From JBBTIS01 sp038059855 (GTDB lineage Bacteria > Elusimicrobiota > Elusimicrobia > JACQPE01): a stretch of DNA of 34,353 bases. The position numbers and the translations under genes are program-made. Location: the NCBI GenBank assembly GCA_964357255.1, contig CAYHKQ010000016.1:1-34353 (forward strand), read 5' to 3'. Shown here in pieces: positions 25,089 to 32,614 of this stretch (position 1 is the stretch's first letter; the number at the start of each line of letters is the position of its first letter). The notes below the pieces were generated by a model, which was not told where the DNA came from, did not search any database, and saw nothing but the letters and a program-made list of their open reading frames with translations.

Positions 25089-25730
25089 ATGCTTGAAATT
25101 CGCCAGATCGAGCTTGGTCCCATGGCCAATTTTGTGTATCTGTTGGCCGACTCCAAAACCAAAAACGCCCTCGTGGCGGACCCTGGCTGGGACGCGCCGG
25201 CGGTGCGCCGGGAGTTGGACAAGGAGGGCTGGACGTTGGGCGGCATAATACTAAGCCATAATCACTTCGACCACATCGGCGGGGTGGGCGATATTTTAAA
25301 ATTCGCCGACGTGCCTATTTACATCCACCGCCATGACGCGCCGGCCCTGGCCAAAGAGTTCGCAAAAAACTTAAAACCCTTTGACGGCGGCGAAGAGATC
25401 GCCCTGGGCAGCCTAAGGCTCAGCTTTCTGCACACACCGGGCCACACGGAAGGCTCCTCGTGCTTACAAATCGCTGATCGGCTCATCACAGGGGACACTC
25501 TTTTCATCGGCGGGTGCGGACGCGTGGACCTACCCGGCTCCAACCCGGAAAAAATGTACCGTACGCTCAAAAAAATCGCGGCGCTGGACGAAAGTCTGCT
25601 CATCATGCCCGGACATAATTACGCGAGCAAAACCTCGGCCCCCTTGGCCGAAGAAAAAAAGAACAACCCCTATCTTCGCTGCGCCACGAGTTCAACGCTC
25701 GAAAAATTTTTAAATGTCGTTACGGGATAG
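25089..25730 (+). CDS. Metallo-beta-lactamase-fold hydrolase (glyoxalase II-like)
   Basis: This 213-aa MBL-fold enzyme has SHNHFDH at about 56-62 (HxHxDH), HTPGHTEGSS, GDTLFIGGCGR with the bridging Asp, and MPGHNYASKTS with the last His ligand. The C-terminal APLAEEKKNNPYLR resembles glyoxalase II tails, and the GCGRVDLPGS stretch is also seen in ETHE1-type persulfide dioxygenases. It would hydrolyse a thioester such as an acylglutathione or similar thiol ester. It starts 5 nt after the transporter gene, so it is in the phosphonate operon; acetaldehyde made by PhnX could generate thioester by-products, but this link is inference. ATG 25089 removes 16 residues of upstream frame overlapping the transporter. 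Confidence 0.85.
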   Translation: MLEIRQIELGPMANFVYLLADSKTKNALVADPGWDAPAVRRELDKEGWTLGGIILSHNHFDHIGGVGDILKFADVPIYIHRHDAPALAKEFAKNLKPFDGGEEIALGSLRLSFLHTPGHTEGSSCLQIADRLITGDTLFIGGCGRVDLPGSNPEKMYRTLKKIAALDESLLIMPGHNYASKTSAPLAEEKKNNPYLRCATSSTLEKFLNVVTG

Positions 25731-25761
25731 GGATCAAATGTTTTATCTTCCCTAAGTCCTC

Positions 25762-26850
25762 ATGCCCCTGCCATACTTATCCAAATGGATCGAGGTAGAT
25801 TTAAACCGCCTCATAGCCAATACCCAAGCTGTGCGTCGTTCGCTCGGGCCTAAAGTCAAACTCATGGGCATGGTCAAAAGCAACGCTTATGGACATGGCT
25901 TAGAAAGAACCGCCAAAACCCTGGCCTCGCATCCAGCTTGCGACGCGCTGGGGGTCTGGACCCTGCAAGAGGCCGCGCGCGTTTGGCGCTCATGCGGCCG
26001 GGCCAAGCCCCAGGTCGCGCTCATGGCTCCGGCTTTTGACCCCCCCCCAGCCTTGGCCCGCGCCGTGCGCGAAGGCGCCTGGCTCACCCTGGACCGGCCG
26101 GAACTTGAAACCTCAACGGCCAGGGCGGCCCTGATCGCGCGAACGAGCGCCCAAATTTTTCTCGACCTCGATCTCGGCTTAGGCCGATGGGGCTGTTCCG
26201 TCAAAAACGCTTTGGCCTTAACCCGCCGGCTCATGAGGCAAAAATCACTCCGGCTCGTCGGCGTATCCTCGCACATTGACTACCTGCCCGGTCTTCATAA
26301 AACCGAGGCCGAAATCAAACTCAATCGCTTCTTTGAAACAGCCGTGGCCATCGAATCCCTCATCGGACGGCCCCTCATTAAAACCTGCGCCAACTCGTCG
26401 GTATTTCTGGATTTTCCAGCCTGGCGGTTGGACATGGTCAGAATCGGCAATCTTCTCTATGGCGTCAACCCCACGGCAACGGCCTTCGCCGTTAAAAATA
26501 TCTGGTCCTTCAAAGCCAGAATTCTAAGCTTAAAACGTTTAAGGTCAGGAGAAACCGTGGGCTATGGAAGCGAATTTTTGGCGCTCAACAACATGACGGC
26601 GGCCTCCGTGGGCTGTGGATTCGCCGATGGGCTGAGCATGGAGCCGGCGCACCGCTTCATCCGCCTGAGCGGCCCCAATCCTTACCGAGCCAAATTCAAA
26701 GGCAGGGAACTCCCCATCGTGGGCCGCGTGGGTCTGGGACACGCGCTTCTGGACGCAAGCAAAACTCCGGAAATTCGCGTTGGGGACATAGTGGACCTCC
26801 CGGTCCGGCGCACGGCCGCGGCGCTCGATGTGCCAAGAATTTATATCTAA
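25762..26850 (+). CDS. Alanine racemase-family protein, divergent
   Basis: This 362-aa PLP enzyme has Lys39 in VKSNAYGHG as the PLP lysine, LDLDLGLGRWG (about 134-144), SSHIDYL, RIGNLLYG near 227-234, and Tyr268 in TVGYGSEF as the second catalytic base. Differences: the GYADG motif is GFADG, and the usual GRVxMDQ/M region is GRVGLGHALLD. The C-terminal domain is short, ending RRTAAALDVPRIYI, lacking the segment that normally precedes RVPRxY. It is probably still an amino-acid racemase, supplying D-alanine or a similar D-amino acid for peptidoglycan, but specificity is uncertain. Start ATG 25762 lacks a good ribosome site. The porin gene follows 9 nt downstream. Confidence 0.8.
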   Translation: MPLPYLSKWIEVDLNRLIANTQAVRRSLGPKVKLMGMVKSNAYGHGLERTAKTLASHPACDALGVWTLQEAARVWRSCGRAKPQVALMAPAFDPPPALARAVREGAWLTLDRPELETSTARAALIARTSAQIFLDLDLGLGRWGCSVKNALALTRRLMRQKSLRLVGVSSHIDYLPGLHKTEAEIKLNRFFETAVAIESLIGRPLIKTCANSSVFLDFPAWRLDMVRIGNLLYGVNPTATAFAVKNIWSFKARILSLKRLRSGETVGYGSEFLALNNMTAASVGCGFADGLSMEPAHRFIRLSGPNPYRAKFKGRELPIVGRVGLGHALLDASKTPEIRVGDIVDLPVRRTAAALDVPRIYI

Positions 26851-26859
26851 GGAGTTAAA

Positions 26860-27981
26860 ATGAAATTGAAATTCTTGATATTGTCACCGTTTGTTTCATT
26901 TCTATGGACTAGCGCCGCCGGGGCCCAGCAGGCCGGGCCTCAAATTTCAGGCAGCGCCCTTCAAGCCTCAAACATCCTTAACCCCAACATCAGCGTTATC
27001 GGTTGGTTCCAAGGAGAGGCCGGGCACAAAAAACTCGGCGAGGGAGAGGAGGCGCCCCCCGGGTTCCAACTCAGGGAAGCCGAGATTGCCTTCCAGTCCG
27101 TCGTAGACCCTTACGCGAGGGCAGATTTTTTTATGGCAGTCGAGGGAGGAGGTAAAGTGGATCTTGAAGAAGGATATCTCACATGGTTCCATCTTCCCTG
27201 CGACCTGGCCTTAAAAATCGGAAAATTCAAGGGCAACTTCGGCAAGTTCAACCGCGTCCATGCGCCTGAGACGGCCTTCGCGGACCGCCCCTTGGCGCAC
27301 GAAAAGTATTTCGGGGAAGAGGGGCTTGCGAGCTTCGGGGGTTCGCTTTCTTGGTATGTGCCGAATCCTTGGCTTTTCATCAACCTTGACGCGGAAGCCC
27401 TAAACATGCCAGAGGCCGAAGAGGTCCCCGCCTTTGGCAAGGCGGAACGTAAGGATCTGCTTTATCTTGGCCGACTGGGCGGCTACTATGATCTGACAGA
27501 ATCGCTCAATATAAGCCTGGGAAGCAACTATGCTCATGGCGTAGCCGGCCAGGAATTCAATGACGTTAGCCTGTCCTCAAAAACATTGAGGAGCCGGATT
27601 TACGGCCTGGACCTTACGTTCCGATGGAAGGACCCCGCGCGCGCTATCTACCGATCTGTTTTGTGGCAAACCGAAATTCTTTGGGACAAGAGAGATATAA
27701 GCTCCGTGTCCGCGCTCACCAGCATGGGCCTTTTCTCCCACCTAGAGTACCAGTTCGCCCGGCGCTGGAGAATGGGCGGACGTTATGACTGGTCTGAATC
27801 CCCCGCCGCGAACACCCGGCACGAATCCGGCGGACTCCTCTACCTGACCTTCATGCCTTCGGAATTCAGCCTCATCAGCCTCCAGGGCAAACAGGTAAAT
27901 AAGGCCGACGGCATAACGGAGCGCTTAGGGTTTATCAAGGTAACATTCAATATCGGCCCACACGGGGCCCATCCATTCTGA
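26860..27981 (+). CDS. Outer-membrane porin
   Basis: This 373-aa protein has a signal peptide (cleavage near AAGAQQ) and then alternating beta-strand patterns such as AEIAFQSVVDPYARADFFMAV and GGYYDLTESLNISLGS, ending in Phe, the usual barrel-assembly signal. It resembles the OprO/OprP-like or generic porin group; a phosphate-related role cannot be claimed. AAGGAG overlaps the alanine-racemase stop and is 5 nt before ATG 26860, the best ribosome site in this region. It is the last gene in the plus-strand phosphonate-to-porin run; a phosphonate uptake role is possible by context only. Confidence 0.82.
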   Translation: MKLKFLILSPFVSFLWTSAAGAQQAGPQISGSALQASNILNPNISVIGWFQGEAGHKKLGEGEEAPPGFQLREAEIAFQSVVDPYARADFFMAVEGGGKVDLEEGYLTWFHLPCDLALKIGKFKGNFGKFNRVHAPETAFADRPLAHEKYFGEEGLASFGGSLSWYVPNPWLFINLDAEALNMPEAEEVPAFGKAERKDLLYLGRLGGYYDLTESLNISLGSNYAHGVAGQEFNDVSLSSKTLRSRIYGLDLTFRWKDPARAIYRSVLWQTEILWDKRDISSVSALTSMGLFSHLEYQFARRWRMGGRYDWSESPAANTRHESGGLLYLTFMPSEFSLISLQGKQVNKADGITERLGFIKVTFNIGPHGAHPF

Positions 27982-28026
27982 CCCGAGTTCCATTTTTTGC
28001 CTCTAAAATTCTTGACCTTTTTATGG

Positions 28027-28046
28027 ATACCGGCTTATGCCGGCAT
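28027..28046. repeat. Small dispersed hairpin between porin and pgpA
   Basis: ATACCGGC (28027-28034) pairs with GCCGGCAT (28039-28046) around TTAT with one mismatch. It belongs to the same TGGATTCCGG...GCCGGAATGAC repeat type. There is no T-run on either strand, so it is not a typical intrinsic terminator, although it lies between convergent genes. Confidence 0.55.
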
Positions 28047-28067
28047 GACGAAGGAGCAGTTACGAAT

Positions 28068-28562
28068 TTAAAGTATTTTTATTGCTGTTCCGATCAGCGT
28101 TGCCGTCGCCAGGCCGCTGGCTACGTCGTCGAGGACGCATCCCCAGCCTCCGGGCAAGTTTTCAATTTTGCGGATTCCCAGGGGTTTGGTGACGTCTAGT
28201 ATCCGAAAAAGCACGAAGGCCGCCGCTAAAATACCGGCGGTCTTGGGCACAAAAGCCACGGCCCAAAGGTAACCGGCAAATTCGTCAATCACGATCCGCG
28301 AATCATCGCTGTGCCCATAGTATTCTTGGGCGAGATGGCTTAAAATGATGGCGATGGCCGTCGAAAGCAGGCTCAATCCCAGCGCCGCCGGATTCCCCAT
28401 GGGGGGAAGAACGAGCCAAACCGCCAGCGCCAACGCGCTTCCCACTAAACCGCATCCAGCGCCGAGTTTTGTGCGGCCTTTCATAAGACGATATACGGGA
28501 TGGGTAAGGTAAAATCCGCTTGAGATGAAGGCCGCAAATGCCGCTAGACGCGCTCTTGTCAT
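28068..28562 (-). CDS. pgpA: Phosphatidylglycerophosphatase A
   Basis: This 164-aa membrane enzyme removes phosphate from phosphatidylglycerophosphate to make phosphatidylglycerol. Family motifs are present: VIDEFAG (91-97), FRILDVTKP (119-127) and the metal-binding LDDVASG (144-150), with several hydrophobic helices. ATG 28562 gives the normal 160-170-aa length; the open frame reaching 28769 would add a basic, non-membrane tail lying inside the opposite gene. Even so, its first 38 nt overlap the start of the secreted-protein gene on the plus strand. The N-terminal PGT-GS signature of PgpA is degenerate. Confidence 0.87.
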   Translation of the reverse strand: MTRARLAAFAAFISSGFYLTHPVYRLMKGRTKLGAGCGLVGSALALAVWLVLPPMGNPAALGLSLLSTAIAIILSHLAQEYYGHSDDSRIVIDEFAGYLWAVAFVPKTAGILAAAFVLFRILDVTKPLGIRKIENLPGGWGCVLDDVASGLATATLIGTAIKIL

Positions 28563-29646
28563 TGCGGGAATTTTATCCCTTTTGCGCGGCGGTCCGGCGG
28601 TTGCGATCGAGAATCCGTCCAGGGAATTTTTGTCCATCAGCGCCGATTCCATTCCAAGCGGCTTATCGCTCCGCTTTCCTCCGGCCCCGGCCTTGGCGCG
28701 GCGCGTGGACCGTTTTTTGGTTTTAAGGTCCACCGGCGATCCCAACGGCCCTGTCGTTTCAACCGACACGGCCGTTTGGCTCGATTATTATCATGACTGG
28801 TATAAAGATTACTATTATCCAGGCGATCTGCGTAGAACGTTTTACTACCAGGTGCAGGCTTATGACGCCGAGTCCCGCCTTTTGGCCAGGAATGATCCGC
28901 CTTGGTACCCCTGGACGGTGTTTGATGTGCCGGCTCAGGGTTTGATACTGGTGCCTACCGCCTATCGTAAGATTCCCCTGTACGATTCGCCCACTGCCGA
29001 AATCGGCCGTCTTCTGCCTGTTAATTTTGACATCACAACGATTTATTTTATCGGACGTATTTACGGCCATAATGATCTCAACGAGCTGACCAACACCCGC
29101 AATGTTCTTTTTACGCGCGTTGGGACGTCCTTTATCCAGTTAGACGGCAAGGTTATTTTAGAGAAGGAATCCAGGCGATTTCCCCAGATCGCGGTCGGGG
29201 CCGAAGGGGCGGCGCTGTTGCGAGACGGCGCCCAAAACCCTTCCTTCTCCGTTAATTTTCAAAAAGAAAATTCCCGTAAGTTTACCGGTCTTTACGCCGT
29301 CGCCTCCAAGCAATTGCGCCAGGCGCAGTTTTCTCTCGGCTGGATCGCGGGGAGTTCTCCGGCCAAACTGATTTATCTGACCGAACTGCTTCCTTCCGCG
29401 ATCCAACCGGACAGAGGTCTTTTCGGCGGGATCAGGTGGCAGTTGACGCGTAAATTTTCTTTGGAAACCGAGCTTATCCAAACTCTTGGCACGCCGGAAA
29501 AGCCTTGGCTACTTAATTTGAAGCTCGGTAGCGCCGTCCATACCAATTTTGACGTGGGTTATTTGCATTACAGGCGAGGCTATGAGATATTGGCGCACTT
29601 CAGCTTCCGCTATACTTTGTATCCGCGGTTGTCGAAAAGAAAGTAG
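28525..29646 (+). CDS. Secreted protein of unknown function
   Basis: This 373-aa protein starts with a signal peptide (RR near the start, hydrophobic core, cleavage after GGPAVA). The next ~100 residues look like an immunoglobulin/FN3-like segment (FYYQVQAYDAESRLLARN). The C-terminal ~200 residues alternate polar and hydrophobic residues in strands (SRKFTGLYAVASKQL, AQFSLGWIAGSS, KPWLLNLKLGSAV) and end in SFRYTLYPRLSKRK, suggesting a small barrel or surface beta-domain. ATG 28525 is needed for the signal peptide. It overlaps pgpA head to head. I do not recognise a family. Confidence 0.7.
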   Translation: MKAANAARRALVIAGILSLLRGGPAVAIENPSREFLSISADSIPSGLSLRFPPAPALARRVDRFLVLRSTGDPNGPVVSTDTAVWLDYYHDWYKDYYYPGDLRRTFYYQVQAYDAESRLLARNDPPWYPWTVFDVPAQGLILVPTAYRKIPLYDSPTAEIGRLLPVNFDITTIYFIGRIYGHNDLNELTNTRNVLFTRVGTSFIQLDGKVILEKESRRFPQIAVGAEGAALLRDGAQNPSFSVNFQKENSRKFTGLYAVASKQLRQAQFSLGWIAGSSPAKLIYLTELLPSAIQPDRGLFGGIRWQLTRKFSLETELIQTLGTPEKPWLLNLKLGSAVHTNFDVGYLHYRRGYEILAHFSFRYTLYPRLSKRK

Positions 29647-29664
29647 AGGAGGAAAAGGCGGTTC

Positions 29665-30399
29665 ATGGATTTGAAGGATTCGGTGGTGGCCATTGCAGGG
29701 GCCGGCCGCGGCATTGGGCGGGCATTAGCCCTGGAGTTCGCGCGGCGCGGGGCTCGATTGTCGCTGTGCGCGCGTTCCGAGGCGGCGCTGGGCGCTGTCC
29801 GGCGCGAGGCGGCCCAAGTCCTGGCCGATGGCGAGCGCTCGATTTTGACCATGGCCTTGGACATTTCAAATCGAACGCAATCATCAATCTGGATGGCCGA
29901 AACAGCGCGCCGTTTCGGCCGTTTGGATATTTTAGTCAACAACGCCAGCCTTCTTGGCGCGCGTGAGCCCATCGCCGATTATCCCGAGGACGTTTGGGAC
30001 GACGTCTTTCGCGTAAACGCCACAGGCCCTTTTTTGGTTATCAAAGCCGCGCTTCGTTCGGCTATGCTTGAACAGAAAGGGGGAATTATCGTCAATATCT
30101 CAAGCGGCGTAGGCCGAGTGGGCAAGGCCAATTGGGGCGCTTATGCCGCGTCCAAATTCGCCTTGGAGGGATTGACCCAAGTTTTGGCCCAGGAGTTGGC
30201 GCCGTCGGGTATTATTTGCGTTGCCATTAATCCCGAGGCCACTAGGACCGCTATGCGCGCGGAGGCCTATCCCCTGGAAGATCCCCTGACTCTTAAAACC
30301 CCCGAGGACTTTGCCCAGGCCCTGGTTTCTTTTGTGGAAAAAATTTCCCTTTCCGATTCCGGCCGCTCCTTCGATTACAAAGACTTAAAAGGCCGATGA
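29665..30399 (+). CDS. Short-chain dehydrogenase/reductase
   Basis: This 244-aa classical SDR has TGxxxGxG-type AGAGRGIG (11-18), NNAS (90-93), Asn116, the Ser in NISSGVG (about 144), Tyr158 and Lys162 (GAYAASK). It uses NAD(P)(H) on an unidentified hydroxy or keto substrate; a 3-ketoacyl-ACP reductase-like or sugar/steroid-type activity are all possible. AGGAGG-type ribosome sequence lies about 11 nt before ATG 29665. It overlaps the next gene by 4 nt (ATGA). Confidence 0.9.
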   Translation: MDLKDSVVAIAGAGRGIGRALALEFARRGARLSLCARSEAALGAVRREAAQVLADGERSILTMALDISNRTQSSIWMAETARRFGRLDILVNNASLLGAREPIADYPEDVWDDVFRVNATGPFLVIKAALRSAMLEQKGGIIVNISSGVGRVGKANWGAYAASKFALEGLTQVLAQELAPSGIICVAINPEATRTAMRAEAYPLEDPLTLKTPEDFAQALVSFVEKISLSDSGRSFDYKDLKGR

Positions 30400-31004
30400 A
30401 TTTTCATAAGGCCGGGAAAATGGGGCCGGTCGCCATTTTAGCCCTGGCCATTCCTCTCTGTGCAGCCTCAATCAAAAACAAAGAATCGGCCCCGTCTAAA
30501 GATGCCGCCCGGCTGGACCTTGTCGAGGCCAGGGTGGTCTCGGTATTGCGCGACCCAGAGGAAAAGGGCTGGATGGTTGTCTTGGCTCCTAAATCCTTTA
30601 AGTTTTCCAAGTCGTCCAAGTCAAAATTGAAGGATCCCGCCAAGGTGCTCGTCATCGGCGTAGGGGAATCCGAGGGCACATCCATTTTACTAGCCATTCA
30701 TAATAAAGCGACAATTCGCCCCCTAACCCACGAGCTCTTCGCCAAGGTTTTGGGCCGCTCCGGGGTTTCCGTTGTGAACGCCCTTATTCATACGATGAGC
30801 GATAAGACTTTTTACGCCCGCCTGGATTTGGCCCAGAACGGCAAAAAGTTTTCCGTGGATTGCCGCCCTTCAGATGGCATTTCCTTGGCCCTTCGCGCTT
30901 CCGGCAAAATTTACGTTCTGCGAAAAATTTTCGAGGAGGCCGGCTTTCAATGGCCGTCCCCGGACGGCGCCCCCCGAGGCGTCCTGCGCGAAGAACCCTT
31001 GTAA
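30396..31004 (+). CDS. Exported bifunctional-nuclease (DUF151) domain protein
   Basis: This 202-aa protein has an N-terminal hydrophobic signal (GPVAILALAIPLCAAS), then from about residue 45 the bifunctional nuclease family (DUF151) domain: IGVGESEGTSILLAI, IRPLTHELFAKVL, TFYARLDLAQNG, VDCRPSDGISLALR. Family members such as plant BBD proteins show nuclease activity; most bacterial ones are cytoplasmic, so an export signal is unusual. The lipobox is poor (PLC), so it is more likely cleaved or anchored than lipidated. It is coupled to the SDR by ATGA. Confidence 0.83.
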   Translation: MNFHKAGKMGPVAILALAIPLCAASIKNKESAPSKDAARLDLVEARVVSVLRDPEEKGWMVVLAPKSFKFSKSSKSKLKDPAKVLVIGVGESEGTSILLAIHNKATIRPLTHELFAKVLGRSGVSVVNALIHTMSDKTFYARLDLAQNGKKFSVDCRPSDGISLALRASGKIYVLRKIFEEAGFQWPSPDGAPRGVLREEPL

Positions 31005-31032
31005 AAGGAAAGCTCCCCTTTTTATTGCCGCC

Positions 31033-31052
31033 ATTCCCGCGCAGGCGGGAAT
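31033..31052. repeat. Palindromic dispersed repeat ATTCCCGC-GCAG-GCGGGAAT
   Basis: A perfect 8-bp inverted repeat with a 4-nt loop, flanked by TGCCGCC and CGGCCCC. It is the simple form of the outer palindrome at 323-366 and lies just after the nuclease-domain gene, where it may weakly attenuate transcription. Confidence 0.65.
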
Positions 31053-31110
31053 CGGCCCCCTGTCATTTGCTTCCTCCTTTACCTCAATCACACCGGCCGC
31101 CTCGTTTCGG

Positions 31111-31116
31111 TATACT
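31111..31116 (+). promoter_or_regulatory. -10-like hexamer before ferredoxin
   Basis: TATACT ends 8 nt before ATG 31125. No Shine-Dalgarno or good -35 is seen. It could drive a leaderless or near-leaderless ferredoxin message. Confidence 0.35.
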
Positions 31117-31124
31117 ATCCGCGT

Positions 31125-31562
31125 ATGCCGGCTCAAATGAACCCCGCGCGCCGCGCCGCGCTTGTCAAAGGCGCTTCCAGAGCGAAAACTAAGGCCCTGG
31201 TCAACCTTTCCGCCTGCACCGGTTGCGAGGTCTGCATCGCCGTCTGCCCAGTGCCCACCTGTATCGAAAAATTTGGCGACAGTCCCCAAAATTGGGGCGT
31301 TTACGTCAATTATGACATCTGTATCGGTTGCCAACTCTGCGTCAAAGACTGTCCGTGGGACACCATCCGCATGGTGCCGACGGAGGCGCTCAAGGATCAC
31401 AAGACATCACTCGACGGCCAGTTTACCCACGATCACGCCGTTTTCCAAAACCCCCAAGTTGTCGAGGAGGAACGGCGAACCTTCGTGGGGAAGCCGCCCT
31501 TTGACAACCCCCAGGTTGACCAACTTTTCCAGAAACAGAACCCTTCGCTGCCGGTTCAGTAG
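31125..31562 (+). CDS. 2[4Fe-4S] ferredoxin
   Basis: This 145-aa cytoplasmic protein holds two CxxCxxCxxxCP clusters: Cys31/34/37/41 with an extra Cys46, and Cys66/69/72/76. A Pro/Asp-rich C-terminal tail of about 65 residues follows. It could be a donor for an oxidoreductase subunit encoded elsewhere; the tail and basic N-terminus are longer than in simple bacterial ferredoxins. ATG 31125 and ATG 31137 both lack a ribosome site. Its TAG stop is the first unit of a series of TAGCA repeats that begins the accessory segment. Confidence 0.88.
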   Translation: MPAQMNPARRAALVKGASRAKTKALVNLSACTGCEVCIAVCPVPTCIEKFGDSPQNWGVYVNYDICIGCQLCVKDCPWDTIRMVPTEALKDHKTSLDGQFTHDHAVFQNPQVVEEERRTFVGKPPFDNPQVDQLFQKQNPSLPVQ

Positions 31563-31674
31563 CAAACTGGCCCTGTAGCAGAGAGTAGCAACCTATAGCA
31601 GAGAAGTGGCCGCTTGTATGCCAAAGTGTATGGCTAGTTGAGCCCGAAATTCTGGAAAGTGTATGGCTAGCCAT
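31560..31674. repeat. Cluster of short direct repeats at accessory-segment border
   Basis: TAGCA recurs at 31560, 31576, 31586 and 31596, the last three at 10-nt spacing; TAGCAGAGA is at 31576-31584 and 31596-31604. AAAGTGTATGGCTAG is repeated at 31623-31637 and 31656-31670. The second copy runs into a perfect ATGGCTAGCCAT palindrome (31663-31674). No gene is seen from 31563 to 31825. The repeats look like the edge of a former mobile element or insertion target. Confidence 0.65.
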
Positions 31675-31813
31675 CATACGCAATAAAATGGGGTTTTCGC
31701 CTTGGATTTACGGAGCGGATGATTGCCCCTGGCCGCTGGAGAACAATCCTCAGTAGGTCATCTGGCAATGGGGGCAGTGCACCGAATAAGTACCGCATTG
31801 TCTCTCGGTTTGA

Positions 31814-31819
31814 GATAAT
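31814..31819 (+). promoter_or_regulatory. -10-like hexamer before GIY-YIG gene
   Basis: GATAAT ends 6 nt before ATG 31826, the same geometry as pgi. AGG occurs in the 6-nt gap, so a ribosome site or leaderless start are both possible. Confidence 0.35.
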
Positions 31820-31825
31820 AGGTTA

Positions 31826-32569
31826 ATGGAAAATTTAGAAAAACTGAAACGTCATATACTCGACGAAATCAAACGTCTTGCCATTGCACTTGGCGGGAAA
31901 GCGCCCGGTTCGATGGTTTTTGAGCGCGAAACGGGGATTAAGAAGCATGATTGGTATCCGGACCTTTGGTTACGCTGGGGCGATGCGGTGGTGGAAGCTG
32001 GTTGTGTCCCCAACAAGCTACAAACAGCAATAAGCGATGAAGTTCTCATCCAGAGCTATGTCAGCTTGATTAGAGAGTTGAAAAGACTGCCCGTTGATGG
32101 CGAGGTACGACGTAAATCCAAGACTGACAAGTCGTTTCCGGGTAGAACAATTCTTTCCCATTTTGGCGGAAAGGAGAAACTACTTGAAGCCGTTGTTCAT
32201 TATTGTCGGGAACATACTGATCACGAAGATATCGTTGCTCTTTATGCAGAGCACAAACCCACCTCAAAGCGTGAGGCAGAGGTAGGCCAGGAAGGCAAGT
32301 CGAAAATCACCACCGGCTATGTCTATCTGATGCAGTCGGGGCGCCACTATAAGATTGGTCGGACGAATTCTATCGGCCGCCGAGGGCAAGAATTGAAAAT
32401 CCAGATCCCGATTCCACCAAAAACGATTCACAGCATAGAGACGGACGACCCTGTCGGAGTCGAAGCATACTGGCACAAAAGATTCGAAGATAAACGCGGT
32501 GAAGGCGAATGGTTCGATTTATCGCCAGAGGACGTCAGGGCGTTCAAGCGTTGGAAGCGAATCGTTTGA
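31826..32569 (+). CDS. GIY-YIG (T5orf172/MUG113) family protein with N-terminal repeats
   Basis: This 247-aa protein has two helical repeats (about residues 10-60 and 75-130) resembling homing-endonuclease-associated DNA-binding repeats. A C-terminal GIY-YIG domain begins at about residue 163: GYVYLMQSGRHYKIGRTNSIGRR, later EAYWHKRF and GEGEWFDL. That is the T5orf172/MUG113 branch found in phages and mobile elements. It probably binds and cuts DNA, but the target is unknown. ATG 31826 sits 6 nt after GATAAT. It lies between repeats and unknown accessory genes, consistent with lateral transfer. Confidence 0.83.
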   Translation: MENLEKLKRHILDEIKRLAIALGGKAPGSMVFERETGIKKHDWYPDLWLRWGDAVVEAGCVPNKLQTAISDEVLIQSYVSLIRELKRLPVDGEVRRKSKTDKSFPGRTILSHFGGKEKLLEAVVHYCREHTDHEDIVALYAEHKPTSKREAEVGQEGKSKITTGYVYLMQSGRHYKIGRTNSIGRRGQELKIQIPIPPKTIHSIETDDPVGVEAYWHKRFEDKRGEGEWFDLSPEDVRAFKRWKRIV

Positions 32570-32614
32570 AACCGTCTAACGCATGAGATGAGGGTGCTTG
32601 CCTAAATTCTGTGT

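Noticed and set aside
28027..28046. Bidirectional terminator between porin and pgpA
   Set aside because: Stem has a mismatch and no T-run on either strand; it fits the dispersed-repeat family better.
28563..28769. N-terminal extension of PgpA
   Set aside because: It adds 69 basic residues, exceeds family length, and lies inside the secreted-protein gene.
31563..31825. CRISPR array from the short repeats
   Set aside because: Repeats are too short and irregular, with only two or three copies and no regular spacers; no cas genes are nearby.
32570..32614. Complete attC site between the GIY-YIG gene and the next ORF
   Set aside because: A RYYYAAC core is present but no matching GTTRRRY or internal palindrome before the next start codon.
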